DNA of 17,647 nucleotides, from positions 1 through 17,647 of the forward strand of contig JAEXAY010000042.1 in assembly GCA_023457895.1 (NCBI GenBank), in the 5' to 3' direction. Source of the DNA: Pseudomonadota bacterium (GTDB taxonomy: Bacteria > Pseudomonadota > Alphaproteobacteria > Sphingomonadales > Sphingomonadaceae). Shown here in pieces: positions 1-7,830 of the stretch. The position numbers were made by a program, and so were the translations under genes. Below the pieces are notes generated by a model, which saw nothing but the letters and a program-made list of their open reading frames with translations, did not search any database and was not told the DNA's origin. How positions within the stretch are numbered: position 1 is the stretch's first letter; every line of letters begins with the position of its first letter.

Positions 1-164
1 CCATAGCCCTTGGGCGCATCGCGCCACATCAAGCCATGTTTGATAACGTAGATGATGCCCGACACGATCCGCCGGTCATCCACTCTCGGAACCCCATGCG
101 ACAGCGGGAAATAAGGCTCAATCCGACGCATCTGCGCCTCGCTCAACATAAACGGTACATCCAT
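1..164 (-). CDS. IS5-family transposase, N-terminal part (runs off left edge)
   Basis: The minus strand encodes 54 residues of a transposase start. They begin MDVPFMLSEAQMRRIEPYFP and continue with a VDDRRIVSGIIYVIKHGLMWRDAPKGYG-type segment, which is the DNA-binding N-terminal region typical of IS5-family (IS427-like group) transposases. Transposases of this kind cut and move the element using a DDE catalytic core, which would lie outside the window. The start at 164 is supported by a GGAGG ribosome-binding site about 10 bases upstream on the minus strand (around 175-179). The upstream end of the element probably lies near 230-250, where GGTCTTGACCCTAAGG-like sequence resembles a terminal inverted repeat. 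The matching end is not visible, so that boundary is a guess. In this group a second reading frame often completes the transposase by programmed frameshifting, which cannot be checked here. Confidence 0.85.
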   Translation of the reverse strand, partial: MDVPFMLSEAQMRRIEPYFPLSHGVPRVDDRRIVSGIIYVIKHGLMWRDAPKGY

Positions 165-252
165 ACACAACGCCTCCTCGACGCTGCCATTGAATCAACC
201 TAACATACCGCTGGCAAGCAATTTAATAGGTCTTGACCCTAAGGGGCGCCTA

Positions 253-340
253 ATGGCTTGACGTGCTCCGCTTCATTCTCGTCCGACTCCTTTGCGTCGG
301 ACTCTACTCAAAATCGGTCACATTTCAGGGGAGCACTTCA
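253..340 (-). mobile_element. Possible IS3-family left-end remnant with broken orfA start
   Basis: Read on the minus strand from 340 leftward, the sequence begins TGAAGTGCTCCCCTGAAATG, which resembles an IS3-family terminal repeat. A hairpin with GTCCGAC arms (281-287 and 296-302) follows. Then an ATG at 276 opens with M-K-R-S, as in IS3 orfA proteins of the MKRSRFTEEQ type. After the serine the frame departs from that pattern and stops at 250-252. This suggests that the neighbouring IS5-like element, or a deletion beside it, interrupted orfA after four codons. The assignment rests on remembered family features and a short stretch, so it is tentative. Confidence 0.35.
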
Positions 341-634
341 CTGCGCACCCGGCGGCTGAGGCAGGAAGGGGGTGCGGATCGGGTTCTGCGATGGCGTCAG
401 CGGGGGTGATGGCGGCGTATCCGGGATTCTGATGCGCGGGCGGCTCTCGGTGCCAGCCATCCTTGAAGCCAACCTGAAAATTGACCTTTTTTGGAGTTAG
501 GGGCGAAACTGGAGCCCAGCGAACCTTAGTTCTGTTTCCAGCCGCCATGTTGCGAGGATCGCACCATTCATCAGAACAAAAGCACCTGTTTCTTTGGCCC
601 AGCTTTTTCGATTCACCGGTGCCTGAGGGATACT
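341..634. other. Intergenic stretch with no recognised gene
   Basis: About 290 bases lie between the insertion-sequence debris and the glutaryl-CoA dehydrogenase promoter region. The only open frame is a 76-codon minus-strand ORF (318-548). It has a Pro/Ala-rich, low-information translation, and its last codons run into the presumed IS3 end. I recognise no family, no convincing ribosome-binding site and no RNA gene here. It may be the cut-off remains of a gene disrupted by insertion. Confidence 0.4.
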
Positions 635-667
635 AGTTCAGTGTCCAGAAAAGAATTTTTCTGAACT
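635..667. promoter_or_regulatory. Nested palindrome upstream of the glutaryl-CoA dehydrogenase gene
   Basis: Two perfect inverted repeats share nearly the same centre. The outer arms are AGTTCAG at 635-641 and CTGAACT at 661-667. The inner arms are CAGAAAA at 646-652 and TTTTCTG at 657-663, with a 4-base spacer. The palindrome ends 16 bases before the preferred start codon at 684. It could be an operator for a dimeric repressor or activator, or a hairpin in the leader that affects translation. No regulator gene lies beside it in the window. The symmetry is seen directly; the function is inference. Confidence 0.45.
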
Positions 668-683
668 CATATGGGTGGATTGC

Positions 684-1859
684 ATGATCAAATTCCAATG
701 GAACGATGCGCTTTCGATAGAGGGCCAGCTCAACGATGAGGAGCGAATGATTCAGGATGCGGCGAAAGCTTATGCGGAACACCGGCTCGCGCCCCGCGCA
801 ATAGGCGCATTTGCCCGCGAAGAGACTGATCCGGAAATTTTTCGCGAAATGGGCGAACAGGGTTTGCTCGGCGTTACCATTCCCGAAAATTACGGCGGCG
901 CCGGCGCGTCCTATGTTGCCTATGGCTTGGTAGCGCGGGAGATAGAACGGGTCGATTCCGGCTATCGTTCGATGATGTCGGTCCAATCGAGCCTCGTTAT
1001 GTATCCGATCTATGCTTATGGGTCGGAGGCGCAGAAGCGAAGCTATCTGCCTCGCCTTGCTTGCGGTGACATGATCGGATGTTTTGGGCTGACCGAGCCC
1101 GAAGCAGGATCCGATCCGTCGGGAATGCGGACGCGGGCCGTTGCGATTAATGGCGGATATCGGCTGGATGGGTCAAAGACCTGGATATCCAACGCGCCGA
1201 TTGCGGACTTGTTTGTAATCTGGGCAAAATCACAAGCTCATGGCGGCGCGATCAGGGGGTTTTTGGTCGAAAAGGGAGCAGACGGGCTGACCGCGCCCAA
1301 AATCGACGGCAAACTGTCCTTGCGCGCCTCGGTTACCGGAATGATTCACCTCGACGGGGTTGAAGTCGGTGAAGAGGCGTTGCTGCCCGATGTATCCGGG
1401 CTGAAAGGTCCGTTTGGATGTCTCAACCGCGCTCGCTATGGGATCAGTTGGGGGGCGATCGGTGCTGCCGAAGCCTGTCTGGCCGCTGCAAGACGGTACG
1501 GGCTTGATCGCGCGCAATTCGGCCGCCCGCTCGCAGCAACGCAGCTTTACCAGAAAAAACTGGCCGATATGACGACCGAGATTGCGCTCGGACTGCAGGC
1601 GTCGCTGCGGGTTGGACGATTGATGGACGAGGGCGTTTTCGCTCCGGAGATGGTTTCGCTGGTCAAGCGCAACAATGTCGGAAAAGCGCTGGAGATCGCC
1701 CGACAAGCCCGGGATATGCATGGGGGCAACGGAATTTCGGGTGAATTCCCCGTCATCCGTCACATGCTGAACCTTGAAACCGTCAACACCTATGAAGGGA
1801 CGCACGATGTGCACGCGCTGATCATCGGGCGTGCGATTACCGGTATTGCGGCATTCTGA
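684..1859 (+). CDS. gcdH: Glutaryl-CoA dehydrogenase
   Basis: This is a 391-residue FAD enzyme of the acyl-CoA dehydrogenase superfamily. Glutaryl-CoA dehydrogenases oxidise and decarboxylate glutaryl-CoA to crotonyl-CoA and CO2 in lysine, tryptophan and aromatic-acid breakdown, passing electrons to ETF. The match to the glutaryl-CoA branch is strong across the whole length: EIERVDSGYRS near residue 86 with the substrate-binding Arg (about R95), GCFGLTEPEAGSDPSGM at 132-148, KTWISNAPIADLFVIWA, LVKRNNVGKALEIARQARDM, and the C-terminal NTYEGTHDVHALIIGRAITG block with catalytic Glu371. The ATG at 684 fits the family N-terminus (FxWxDxLxxExQL at residues 4-16) and has GGGTGGA just upstream. A GTG at 675 would add three residues. 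The stop is 12 bases from the convergent porin stop, with no clear terminator between. IS debris lies upstream, so its original neighbours there may have been lost. Confidence 0.93.
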   Translation: MIKFQWNDALSIEGQLNDEERMIQDAAKAYAEHRLAPRAIGAFAREETDPEIFREMGEQGLLGVTIPENYGGAGASYVAYGLVAREIERVDSGYRSMMSVQSSLVMYPIYAYGSEAQKRSYLPRLACGDMIGCFGLTEPEAGSDPSGMRTRAVAINGGYRLDGSKTWISNAPIADLFVIWAKSQAHGGAIRGFLVEKGADGLTAPKIDGKLSLRASVTGMIHLDGVEVGEEALLPDVSGLKGPFGCLNRARYGISWGAIGAAEACLAAARRYGLDRAQFGRPLAATQLYQKKLADMTTEIALGLQASLRVGRLMDEGVFAPEMVSLVKRNNVGKALEIARQARDMHGGNGISGEFPVIRHMLNLETVNTYEGTHDVHALIIGRAITGIAAF

Positions 1860-1871
1860 AAAAAAGCTTCG

Positions 1872-3143
1872 TCAGAAGGAGAAGATCGCGTTCAGGCGAA
1901 CGCGATGGCGCCAAAAATCGGACCGGTCGGACGGTATCAGGTGACGGTAACGGTAAAGTGTCGCATTGAAAACGAGCCCGGCGCGCGCGGTATAATCAGC
2001 GGCAAACTGGTGCAGGCGATAATTGCTCGAAATCGCTATATTGTCATGTGAGAAAGCGGCGAACACGGCATCTTGGCCTGCTTGCATATACCCATAGGCG
2101 AAACGCCAGTCGCCCGCTTCGTTCGCCCGGCCGATGGCAATTTCCCCCAGCCACCCCTCATTGATGGCGGACGGCGCCCCAAGATTGCGGACATAGTCGC
2201 CAGTGACCGTGATCGGCCAGCGCTTATCCCGCGTTGCGAGCTCCCATATCGCCGAGGCGTTGAGGAGGTTATAATCGGAAAGATAATGGGCGCCTTCGAA
2301 GCGGTTGCCGCGAATATCGCCGCTGTCGGCGGCCGCCGTACTGCTCAGGCGGTAATCATAATAGGCCCCGGCAAATTTTAGACGGCCCCTTGACGCCAGC
2401 GGGATAGCGACCACAGCCTGCCCTCCGATCATCCGGCTATCCTTGCCGCCCACCGATTCCTCAATGGGGGAAAAGATCAATCGGGCACCGAGCGCCACGG
2501 GGCCATTGCTGTGGTCATAGGAGACGCTCAATCCTTGAGGATTGACATCGCCGTCCCATACCAGGTCGGAGCGCTGGAAGGGGACCGCGAACTTCCCGCC
2601 TGTAACGGTGAAGCCACCGTGACTTGCGGAGACGTAAACCTGGTCCAGACTGACGGGAAAATCATCGAGAAAAGTACCGAGCGTTACATCGCTGCTATTG
2701 GGGTCGCCCGCATCGCCGGTGGTGATCTGCGCGCCCATCTTCAACCAGTTGCTGGGCCGATATTGTGCGCGCAAGCGTCCGCGAAGCGCCCAGCGATGGC
2801 GGTCGGGCATCGACCGGTTGCCCGGGTTGATCTCATAGCGCAGTCGAAGATCGCCCGATACCGCGAGGCGGTCCGGCGCGGCAGGGACCGCCGCCGCCGT
2901 TGCCGTGGACGCAGGGGCAACGGGCTGGGCCGACGCCTGCGTCACCGGCCGTCCAGGTTCTGATCGAGCGGTCTCGCTCAACCGTTCGATCTCGGCAGCC
3001 AGCTGATCCTGCCTTTGGCGTAGCGCTTCCAGTTCCGCCTTGAGCGCGGCGATGTCCGGCGGATTGTGGCTCTGTGCCAGCGCCGGGGTTGTCCAGGCCA
3101 GACCTGTCAGGATGGCGAGACGCGCATGTCCGGCCACCCTCAT
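1872..3143 (-). CDS. Outer-membrane porin-like beta-barrel protein
   Basis: The 423-residue product has the layout of a putative porin of the Porin_5 / phosphate-selective-like type. It has a Sec signal peptide with probable cleavage after ALA at residue 23, then a coiled-coil segment at about 30-59 (ALKAELEALRQRQDQLAAEI). An Ala/Pro/Thr-rich linker follows at about 65-90, and then a long beta-barrel region with alternating polar and hydrophobic residues. The final residue is Phe (...RLNAIFSF), the signature recognised by the BAM outer-membrane assembly machine. Such proteins form diffusion channels, and the substrate cannot be told from sequence. The start lies one base after the stop of the truncated aminotransferase upstream, so the two were probably one minus-strand operon whose promoter has now been removed. 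Whether the porin is still expressed is uncertain. Confidence 0.82.
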   Translation of the reverse strand: MRVAGHARLAILTGLAWTTPALAQSHNPPDIAALKAELEALRQRQDQLAAEIERLSETARSEPGRPVTQASAQPVAPASTATAAAVPAAPDRLAVSGDLRLRYEINPGNRSMPDRHRWALRGRLRAQYRPSNWLKMGAQITTGDAGDPNSSDVTLGTFLDDFPVSLDQVYVSASHGGFTVTGGKFAVPFQRSDLVWDGDVNPQGLSVSYDHSNGPVALGARLIFSPIEESVGGKDSRMIGGQAVVAIPLASRGRLKFAGAYYDYRLSSTAAADSGDIRGNRFEGAHYLSDYNLLNASAIWELATRDKRWPITVTGDYVRNLGAPSAINEGWLGEIAIGRANEAGDWRFAYGYMQAGQDAVFAAFSHDNIAISSNYRLHQFAADYTARAGLVFNATLYRYRHLIPSDRSDFWRHRVRLNAIFSF

Positions 3144-3144
3144 T

Positions 3145-3380
3145 TCAGCGCGATGCCAGAACGGCGGCGGTCTCGTCGAGGCTCTGCTGCGCTATCCCCA
3201 TCAGTTCATCAACTTCGGCCCGGCTGATCGTCAGCGGAGGGCAAATGACCATGGTCGATCCGACCGCGCGCATGATCAGGCCTTTTTTTAGCGCGATCTC
3301 GCGGCAGACGATGGCGGCATCATCGGCGGGGTCGAAGAATATGCGTTCTTCGCGGTCCCGCATGAGCTGGAGGCCGGCAG
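3145..3380 (-). pseudogene. Class III aminotransferase, 3' remnant only
   Basis: About 77 C-terminal residues of a PLP-dependent class III (omega-amino acid:pyruvate-type) aminotransferase remain, against a usual length near 450. The visible block is GLQLMRDREERIFFDPADDA, then IVCREIALKKGLIMRAVGSTMVICPPLTISRAEVDELMGIA and the stop. This matches the small C-terminal domain of the family. The PLP-binding lysine and cofactor domain are absent. The frame stays open upstream past 3380, but from about 3378 on it only reads through the antisense of the amidohydrolase, so the gene has lost its 5' end. It sits one base before the porin start on the same strand. It cannot be an active enzyme. Confidence 0.85.
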
Positions 3381-4892
3381 ATGGCAGGGGCGCGCAAGCT
3401 GACGGCGCGTGGAGCCTTCGATGCGACCTGGTCGCAGGATTCGCGCCGCCTCAACTGGGTGCTGGGCAACCAGCTCAACACCTATGCCACAGGGTCGCAA
3501 GAGGCACCGGAACAGCGCACCATTGTCCTCAGCCGTCCGGCGGAGCGCGCGCGCGAGACGATCGCTTTCACCGGCGCTCGCATTCTACCCATGACCGACG
3601 AGGATGCGGTGATCGAAAACGGCACGATCCTGATCAGGGGAAACCGGATCGCCGCAATAGGGCCTGCCGCCGATATTTCCATCCCGGCGGATGCGCGGCG
3701 CATCGATGCCGCCGGCAAGACCATCATGCCGGGGCTGTTCGATGCGCACGGGCATATCGATTGCTGCTTTGGCGCAGGGGTGATGCCGGTCAAGCAACCC
3801 ACCCGTTATGCCGCGCTCGCTTTTGGCATTACCGCCAACTTCGACCCTTACGCCAACGAGATGACCGGGTATGAAAGCGCCGAGATGACCAATCTCGGGG
3901 TGTTGGTGGGGCCCCGGTGGCTCAACGCCGGACAGGTCGCCTATGGCCGGGCAGGAAAGCCCGACGGGCCCTATGAGCCACTCGACAGCCTTGAAAAGGC
4001 CCGCGCTTATGTTGCCCGCAAGGTCGCGCTCGGTGGTCCGGTGATCAAAAGCTATAAGTTGATGACCCGGGCCCAGCGGCAGTACCTCCTCCATGCCGCA
4101 CGCGAAGCCGGCGTAATGGTCGATGCGGAAGGCGCAAGCTTCATCGCCGATAATATCGGCATGATCCTGGATGGTCATACCAATCTTGAACATAATATTC
4201 CGGTCGCGCATTATTATGCCGACCTCAAAGGTCTGCTGGCGGCTTCCGGGATGTCCCACACGCCCACGCTGATCGTCACCTTCGGCGAATTGTTCGGTGA
4301 AAATTATATCTATCAGACGACGAAAAGCTGGGACCACCCCAAGGTCGTGAGCTTCGTTCCGGATGTGAATTACGCTTACAACCCAATGGCACAGGCTGGC
4401 GAGGGGTCGCCCTTGATGCGCGGCTCGCACACCATCCATTATGCCGACGAACTATATAATATCGGGTGGCGGTCGGTCGGGCGGTCGATGGTCGAACTCG
4501 ACCGGATGGGCGTCCCCATCAATGTCGGATCGCACGGCCAGGCTCCCGGGATCGCAATGCATTGGGAAATGCGCCTGCTGGCAGAGGCCGGTATGCCGAT
4601 CATGAACGTTTTGCGGAGCGCGACCATCGTGCCGGCGCGCACCTATGGGTTCGATCATGCGCTGGGCACGCTGGAACCGGGCAAACTGGCGGATCTGATC
4701 GTCCTTGATCGCAACCCGCTCGAAAATATCCTCAACACGGACAGCGTGCGCTACACGATAATCGATGGCCGGCTTTATGACGCCTTCAGCATGGACCGGC
4801 TGGGTTCTACCGCACAAAAATGCAGCAAATTTTATTGGGAAACCGATCCCAAGGGACCGGTAGACTGGAAATCGGCATGGGAGAAAAAATGA
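3381..4892 (+). CDS. TolB-type amidohydrolase, 5'-truncated
   Basis: The 503 residues hold an amidohydrolase domain of the kind usually fused behind a long TolB/WD40-like beta-propeller in proteins of about 1000 residues or more. Residues 4-35 (ARKLTARGAFDATWSQDSRR and on) look like the last propeller blade, so most of the propeller is missing. The TIM-barrel domain starts at about 62. It has the metal-binding HxH at H123/H125 (DAHGHI), a candidate bridging Lys223 (VIKSYK), H266 and H271 (DGHTNLEH), GSHGQ at 384-388, and a C-terminal GTLEPGKLADLIVLDRNPLE block. The frame is open only from 3366. A chance GGAGG at 3369-3373 sits 7 bases before the ATG at 3381, so a shortened protein could still be made. 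The stop overlaps the next start (ATGA, 4889-4892). The substrate is unknown. Activity without the propeller, and without a signal peptide, is doubtful. Confidence 0.82.
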   Translation: MAGARKLTARGAFDATWSQDSRRLNWVLGNQLNTYATGSQEAPEQRTIVLSRPAERARETIAFTGARILPMTDEDAVIENGTILIRGNRIAAIGPAADISIPADARRIDAAGKTIMPGLFDAHGHIDCCFGAGVMPVKQPTRYAALAFGITANFDPYANEMTGYESAEMTNLGVLVGPRWLNAGQVAYGRAGKPDGPYEPLDSLEKARAYVARKVALGGPVIKSYKLMTRAQRQYLLHAAREAGVMVDAEGASFIADNIGMILDGHTNLEHNIPVAHYYADLKGLLAASGMSHTPTLIVTFGELFGENYIYQTTKSWDHPKVVSFVPDVNYAYNPMAQAGEGSPLMRGSHTIHYADELYNIGWRSVGRSMVELDRMGVPINVGSHGQAPGIAMHWEMRLLAEAGMPIMNVLRSATIVPARTYGFDHALGTLEPGKLADLIVLDRNPLENILNTDSVRYTIIDGRLYDAFSMDRLGSTAQKCSKFYWETDPKGPVDWKSAWEKK

Positions 4893-5767
4893 TGATGATG
4901 CGGACGCCCGCCTGGATTGCCGTCATGATCGTGCTGAACGGATGCGCACATCGATCTGTCGTGGCAGAAAGCGTCGATGCCCCCGCTCTGGTTGCCATCC
5001 CTGGCGGAACCTTCGACATGGGCAATACCGTGGATTATGGCTATGGCCCGATGGACGGCCCGCGCCATGCGGTCACTGTCGCCCCGTTCGCCATCGCCAG
5101 CCACGAGGTGACGCGCGCTCAATATGCCCGGTTCGTGCGCGAAACCGGCTATAAGGCGCAACCGGCGTGCAATGTGTACAGCGAGGGCAACCCGGAATGG
5201 CATATGGATCCCTCGCGCAGCTGGGAAAATCCGGGGTTCCCCCAGGCCGATAATCATCCGGTCGTGTGCATCACCTGGAATGATACCCAGGCCTATATCG
5301 GCTGGCTCAACCGCAAGAGCGGAAAGACCTATCGGCTCCCGTCCGAAGCCGAATGGGAATATCTCGCGGTCAAGGGCGGACTTGGTATGCCGACTCACCA
5401 AACCGCCAATATGGGCCGCGAGCCTTGTTGCGGCGGCCGTATCGAAGGCCGGGATATCTGGATGTATACCGCGCCTGTCGGCAGCTATCGGGCGGACCGT
5501 TTCGGCCTTCATGATATCCGCGGTAATGTCTGGGAATGGCAGGGGGACTGCTATCATCAGGACTATGAAGGCGCTCCGCTCGACGGTTCCGCCCGCACGA
5601 CCGGATGCGAGTTCCCGGCGCATAGTCCCGTCCGCGGGGGTTCGTTCGGCGATGCAGCCTATAATTATGGACCGACATTTCGTCTGCGGGGTCCCAAAGC
5701 AGAAGGTTATTTCACCCTTGGTTTTCGTATCGCATCCGACGCCGCGCCGAAACCACGCAGGAAATGA
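4889..5767 (+). CDS. Lipoprotein with sulfatase-modifying-factor (SUMF1/FGE-like) domain
   Basis: I place the start at 4889 (292 residues). It overlaps the amidohydrolase stop as ATGA, has GGGAG about 6 bases upstream, and gives a short lipoprotein signal with lipobox LNGC (Cys19). A start at 4820 would precede the signal by 23 residues. The mature part is an FGE-sulfatase domain: VAIPGGTFDMGNTVDYGYGP at 35-54, HEVTRAQYARFVRETGY at 72-88, HPVVCITWNDTQAYIGWLNR at 123-142, YRLPSEAEWEY at 148-158, FGLHDIRGNVWEW at 205-217 and PVRGGSFGDAAYNYGP at 247-262. Formylglycine-generating enzymes need two cysteines after RGGS. Here those places hold D255 and Y260, so classical sulfatase activation is unlikely. 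It may be a binding, scaffold or other SUMF-fold protein acting in the periplasm with its two coupled neighbours. Confidence 0.85.
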   Translation: MMMMRTPAWIAVMIVLNGCAHRSVVAESVDAPALVAIPGGTFDMGNTVDYGYGPMDGPRHAVTVAPFAIASHEVTRAQYARFVRETGYKAQPACNVYSEGNPEWHMDPSRSWENPGFPQADNHPVVCITWNDTQAYIGWLNRKSGKTYRLPSEAEWEYLAVKGGLGMPTHQTANMGREPCCGGRIEGRDIWMYTAPVGSYRADRFGLHDIRGNVWEWQGDCYHQDYEGAPLDGSARTTGCEFPAHSPVRGGSFGDAAYNYGPTFRLRGPKAEGYFTLGFRIASDAAPKPRRK

Positions 5768-6921
5768 GCTTGTTCGCCTTATGGCTCGTGGCGAGCGCTA
5801 CACCGCTTTCCGCGACCGACCCGTTCGTTCCAACCCGCCAAGAAGCACAGCGCATCGAATTAATGAACCGGCCGGAAACCTGGTTCGAGCGCAATCTTAA
5901 AGGACCGCCGGTCGTGATTGACGGCCAGCACCTCGACCCAAAGCTGCAATATTATTTGGAAAAGGAAAAGGAGCGCCTCACGCCCGACGTTGCGCAACAG
6001 GAAGCGGCCCTTTTCGCCAGTGCCGAGGGCCGCAGCGTTATCCGCGATGTGCTGACGCGGGAATGGGCGATGTTTACGCGCAAGACCGCGCCCATGCAAA
6101 GCGTCGAGGCGCGGCAGATCGATAGCCGCGGCGGCAAACTGGATCTGCGCATCTACCGGCCGGCGCACAAGGCGGATGAAAAGCTTCCGGTCATTGTCTA
6201 TTTCCATGGCGGCGGCTGGATCTATTCCAATGTCGAAGCGGTCGACCGCACCGCTCGCCTTATCGCCAACGAAGCGAAGATGATTGTCGTTTCGGTCGAC
6301 TACCGGCTGGCTCCTGAACATACATGGCGGGCATCGCTGGACGATGGCGAAGACGCCTATCGCTGGACCCGCGCAAATGCCGAATGTCTGGGCGGCGATC
6401 CGACGAGGATCGCCGTGGGCGGCGACAGCGCCGGTGGCACCATTGCTTTATCGGTTTCGCGTCGCGCGGCATTGAAGGCCGAACCAATGCCGCTCTATCA
6501 ACTACTATATTATCCGGGTCCCGATTTCAGCGAGCAATACCGGTCGATGAAGCTGTTCGAACAAGGATTCAGTCTCGATGCCGGCTTTATCGATCTGATG
6601 GACGCCCTCGCGTTCGATGGCGTCATTCGCAGGGGAGCAAATCGCGAGGATGCCGAGATGCGCCCGATGGCGAGTCAATCGCTCGCCGATATGCCTGCGA
6701 CTATTATCGCCACCGCCGGTTTTGACATGCTGCGCGATTCCGGCCGCGCGTTCGCCTCGCGCCTTGAGCAGGAAGGCGTTGCGGTGACCTATCTCAACTA
6801 TCCATCGCTCATCCACGGTTTCCTGCAATGGAGCGGTCCGGTCGCCGATGCCGACCGCGCCGCAACGGATACGGCGCGGCTGCTGGGAACTGCAATCCGG
6901 AGTCGTGCAAATCAAGATTAA
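5764..6921 (+). CDS. Alpha/beta-hydrolase fold-3 esterase (HSL family)
   Basis: The 385 residues carry the hormone-sensitive-lipase (family IV) signature. There is an oxyanion-hole HGGGW at 148-152, YRLAPEH at 180-186, a nucleophile elbow GGDSAGG with Ser222, an acid Asp321 in TAGFDMLRDSG, and His351 in LIHGFLQW. Such enzymes hydrolyse carboxyl esters, usually of small or medium acyl groups; the actual substrate is unknown. The start overlaps the upstream stop (ATGA, 5764-5767), indicating translational coupling with the SUMF-domain lipoprotein. The first 17 residues (MSLFALWLVASATPLSA) look like a short export signal with no positive n-region, so export is plausible but unproven. It is the last gene of the three-gene set, and no clear terminator follows. 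Confidence 0.9.
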   Translation: MSLFALWLVASATPLSATDPFVPTRQEAQRIELMNRPETWFERNLKGPPVVIDGQHLDPKLQYYLEKEKERLTPDVAQQEAALFASAEGRSVIRDVLTREWAMFTRKTAPMQSVEARQIDSRGGKLDLRIYRPAHKADEKLPVIVYFHGGGWIYSNVEAVDRTARLIANEAKMIVVSVDYRLAPEHTWRASLDDGEDAYRWTRANAECLGGDPTRIAVGGDSAGGTIALSVSRRAALKAEPMPLYQLLYYPGPDFSEQYRSMKLFEQGFSLDAGFIDLMDALAFDGVIRRGANREDAEMRPMASQSLADMPATIIATAGFDMLRDSGRAFASRLEQEGVAVTYLNYPSLIHGFLQWSGPVADADRAATDTARLLGTAIRSRANQD

Positions 6922-6951
6922 AAAATTGTCAAAGCTCGACCGTAACGCGGG

Positions 6952-7711
6952 TCACACCAGAAACCGTGCCTTTATCGCATACGACCGATTAGAACTTTCG
7001 CGCAACGCATGGATTGCCTTGCCGACTGCATCCACCCATGCTTCCATTTGTTTCGGGAGAAGTTGTTCGATCCGCGGTGCCGACTTTCCATTGACGGCGA
7101 TGCACTTGTGGTTGGCTGATCGATCACGCTACCGCCGACGATCTGGGCAAGAGTATTGAAATAGGGACGCCATATATATTCGGGCACATCCCAGGCGAAC
7201 TGGTTTACGCATAGCTGGCCATTTCTCGTGATGTAGCCGAAATTGATTGACTTGGGGAGATCAGGCCAGTCGAGCTTCAGATTGAGACTGGCCCTGAACT
7301 GCGCGTAAACGCCAAACGGCTCCAACGCCTCCAGAAATAACTGGATTGCTGCCGGCAGGGAAGGATTTCGCAGGGCGATCTCATTCCAAAATTCGGTCGA
7401 ACCGATGGTTTGAGGTCCTTTCCGGGCGGTGACACGATCGCCGCTCCGTTGTCAATGCTCACAATACCTCGCTCGATCATGACAGTGCGGGCGAGAGTAT
7501 TGGGAATGGCCACAATGTCGCCCTCAGCCGTTTGCCAAGTTGCAAGCTCAACAAGGGCAAAAGTGAAGTGAGCGCCTGCATGGCTCTGAAGAAGATCGCT
7601 CAGGTTGACGCCAATTGCGTCGATGTTCCGCTTCGTTACGTATTCTACAACTGCTTGCGCCAAACTTGGGGCGGGAAAAGCCGCATGGTCGAAAAATTGA
7701 CGACTATCCAC
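6952..7711 (-). pseudogene. Unrecognised gene broken by two frameshifts
   Basis: Three minus-strand reading frames join into one protein-like sequence of about 250 residues. The first part (from a GTG at 7711) includes FFDHAAFPAPSLAQAVVEYV and ends near IDNGAAIVSPP. At about 7415-7432 the sense continues in another frame as GPQTIGSTEFWNEIALRNPS, then KLDWPDLPKSINFGYITRNG and IWRPYFNTLAQIVGGSVID. At about 7100-7110 it shifts again to KCIAVNGKSAPRIEQLLPKQ, with helix-like sequence to a stop at 6952-6954. Each piece looks coding, and the junctions leave no gap. I recognise no family. The frame upstream of 7711 is closed by a stop within about 15 bases, so the 5' end may also be damaged. It lies outside the ICE, between the esterase and the att site. 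Two sequencing errors are an alternative explanation. Confidence 0.6.
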
Positions 7712-7830
7712 GCTGACATTGAAGGCGAGCTAGGTCAACCACTCTCGACTTTTGCTTGCAAACTGCTTGCAACGACAATGACGACCCGGAGCAAGTCCGG
7801 TTAGAAAACGCTTAATTTTCATGAGGTTGA

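Noticed and set aside
3585..4439. 284-codon minus-strand frame
   Set aside because: It lies fully opposite the amidohydrolase domain, shows no recognised motif, and the plus strand explains the region.
4820..4888. Upstream start for the SUMF-domain lipoprotein
   Set aside because: It would place 23 residues before the signal peptide and lipobox; the ATGA overlap and GGGAG at 4889 fit better.
4889..5767. Calling the protein a true formylglycine-generating enzyme
   Set aside because: The two catalytic cysteines after RGGS are replaced (Asp255, Tyr260), and no sulfatase is nearby.
3145..6921. Fumonisin-type degradation cluster (aminotransferase plus esterase)
   Set aside because: The aminotransferase is only a remnant, the esterase is HSL-type, and the TolB-amidohydrolase and SUMF proteins do not belong to that cluster.
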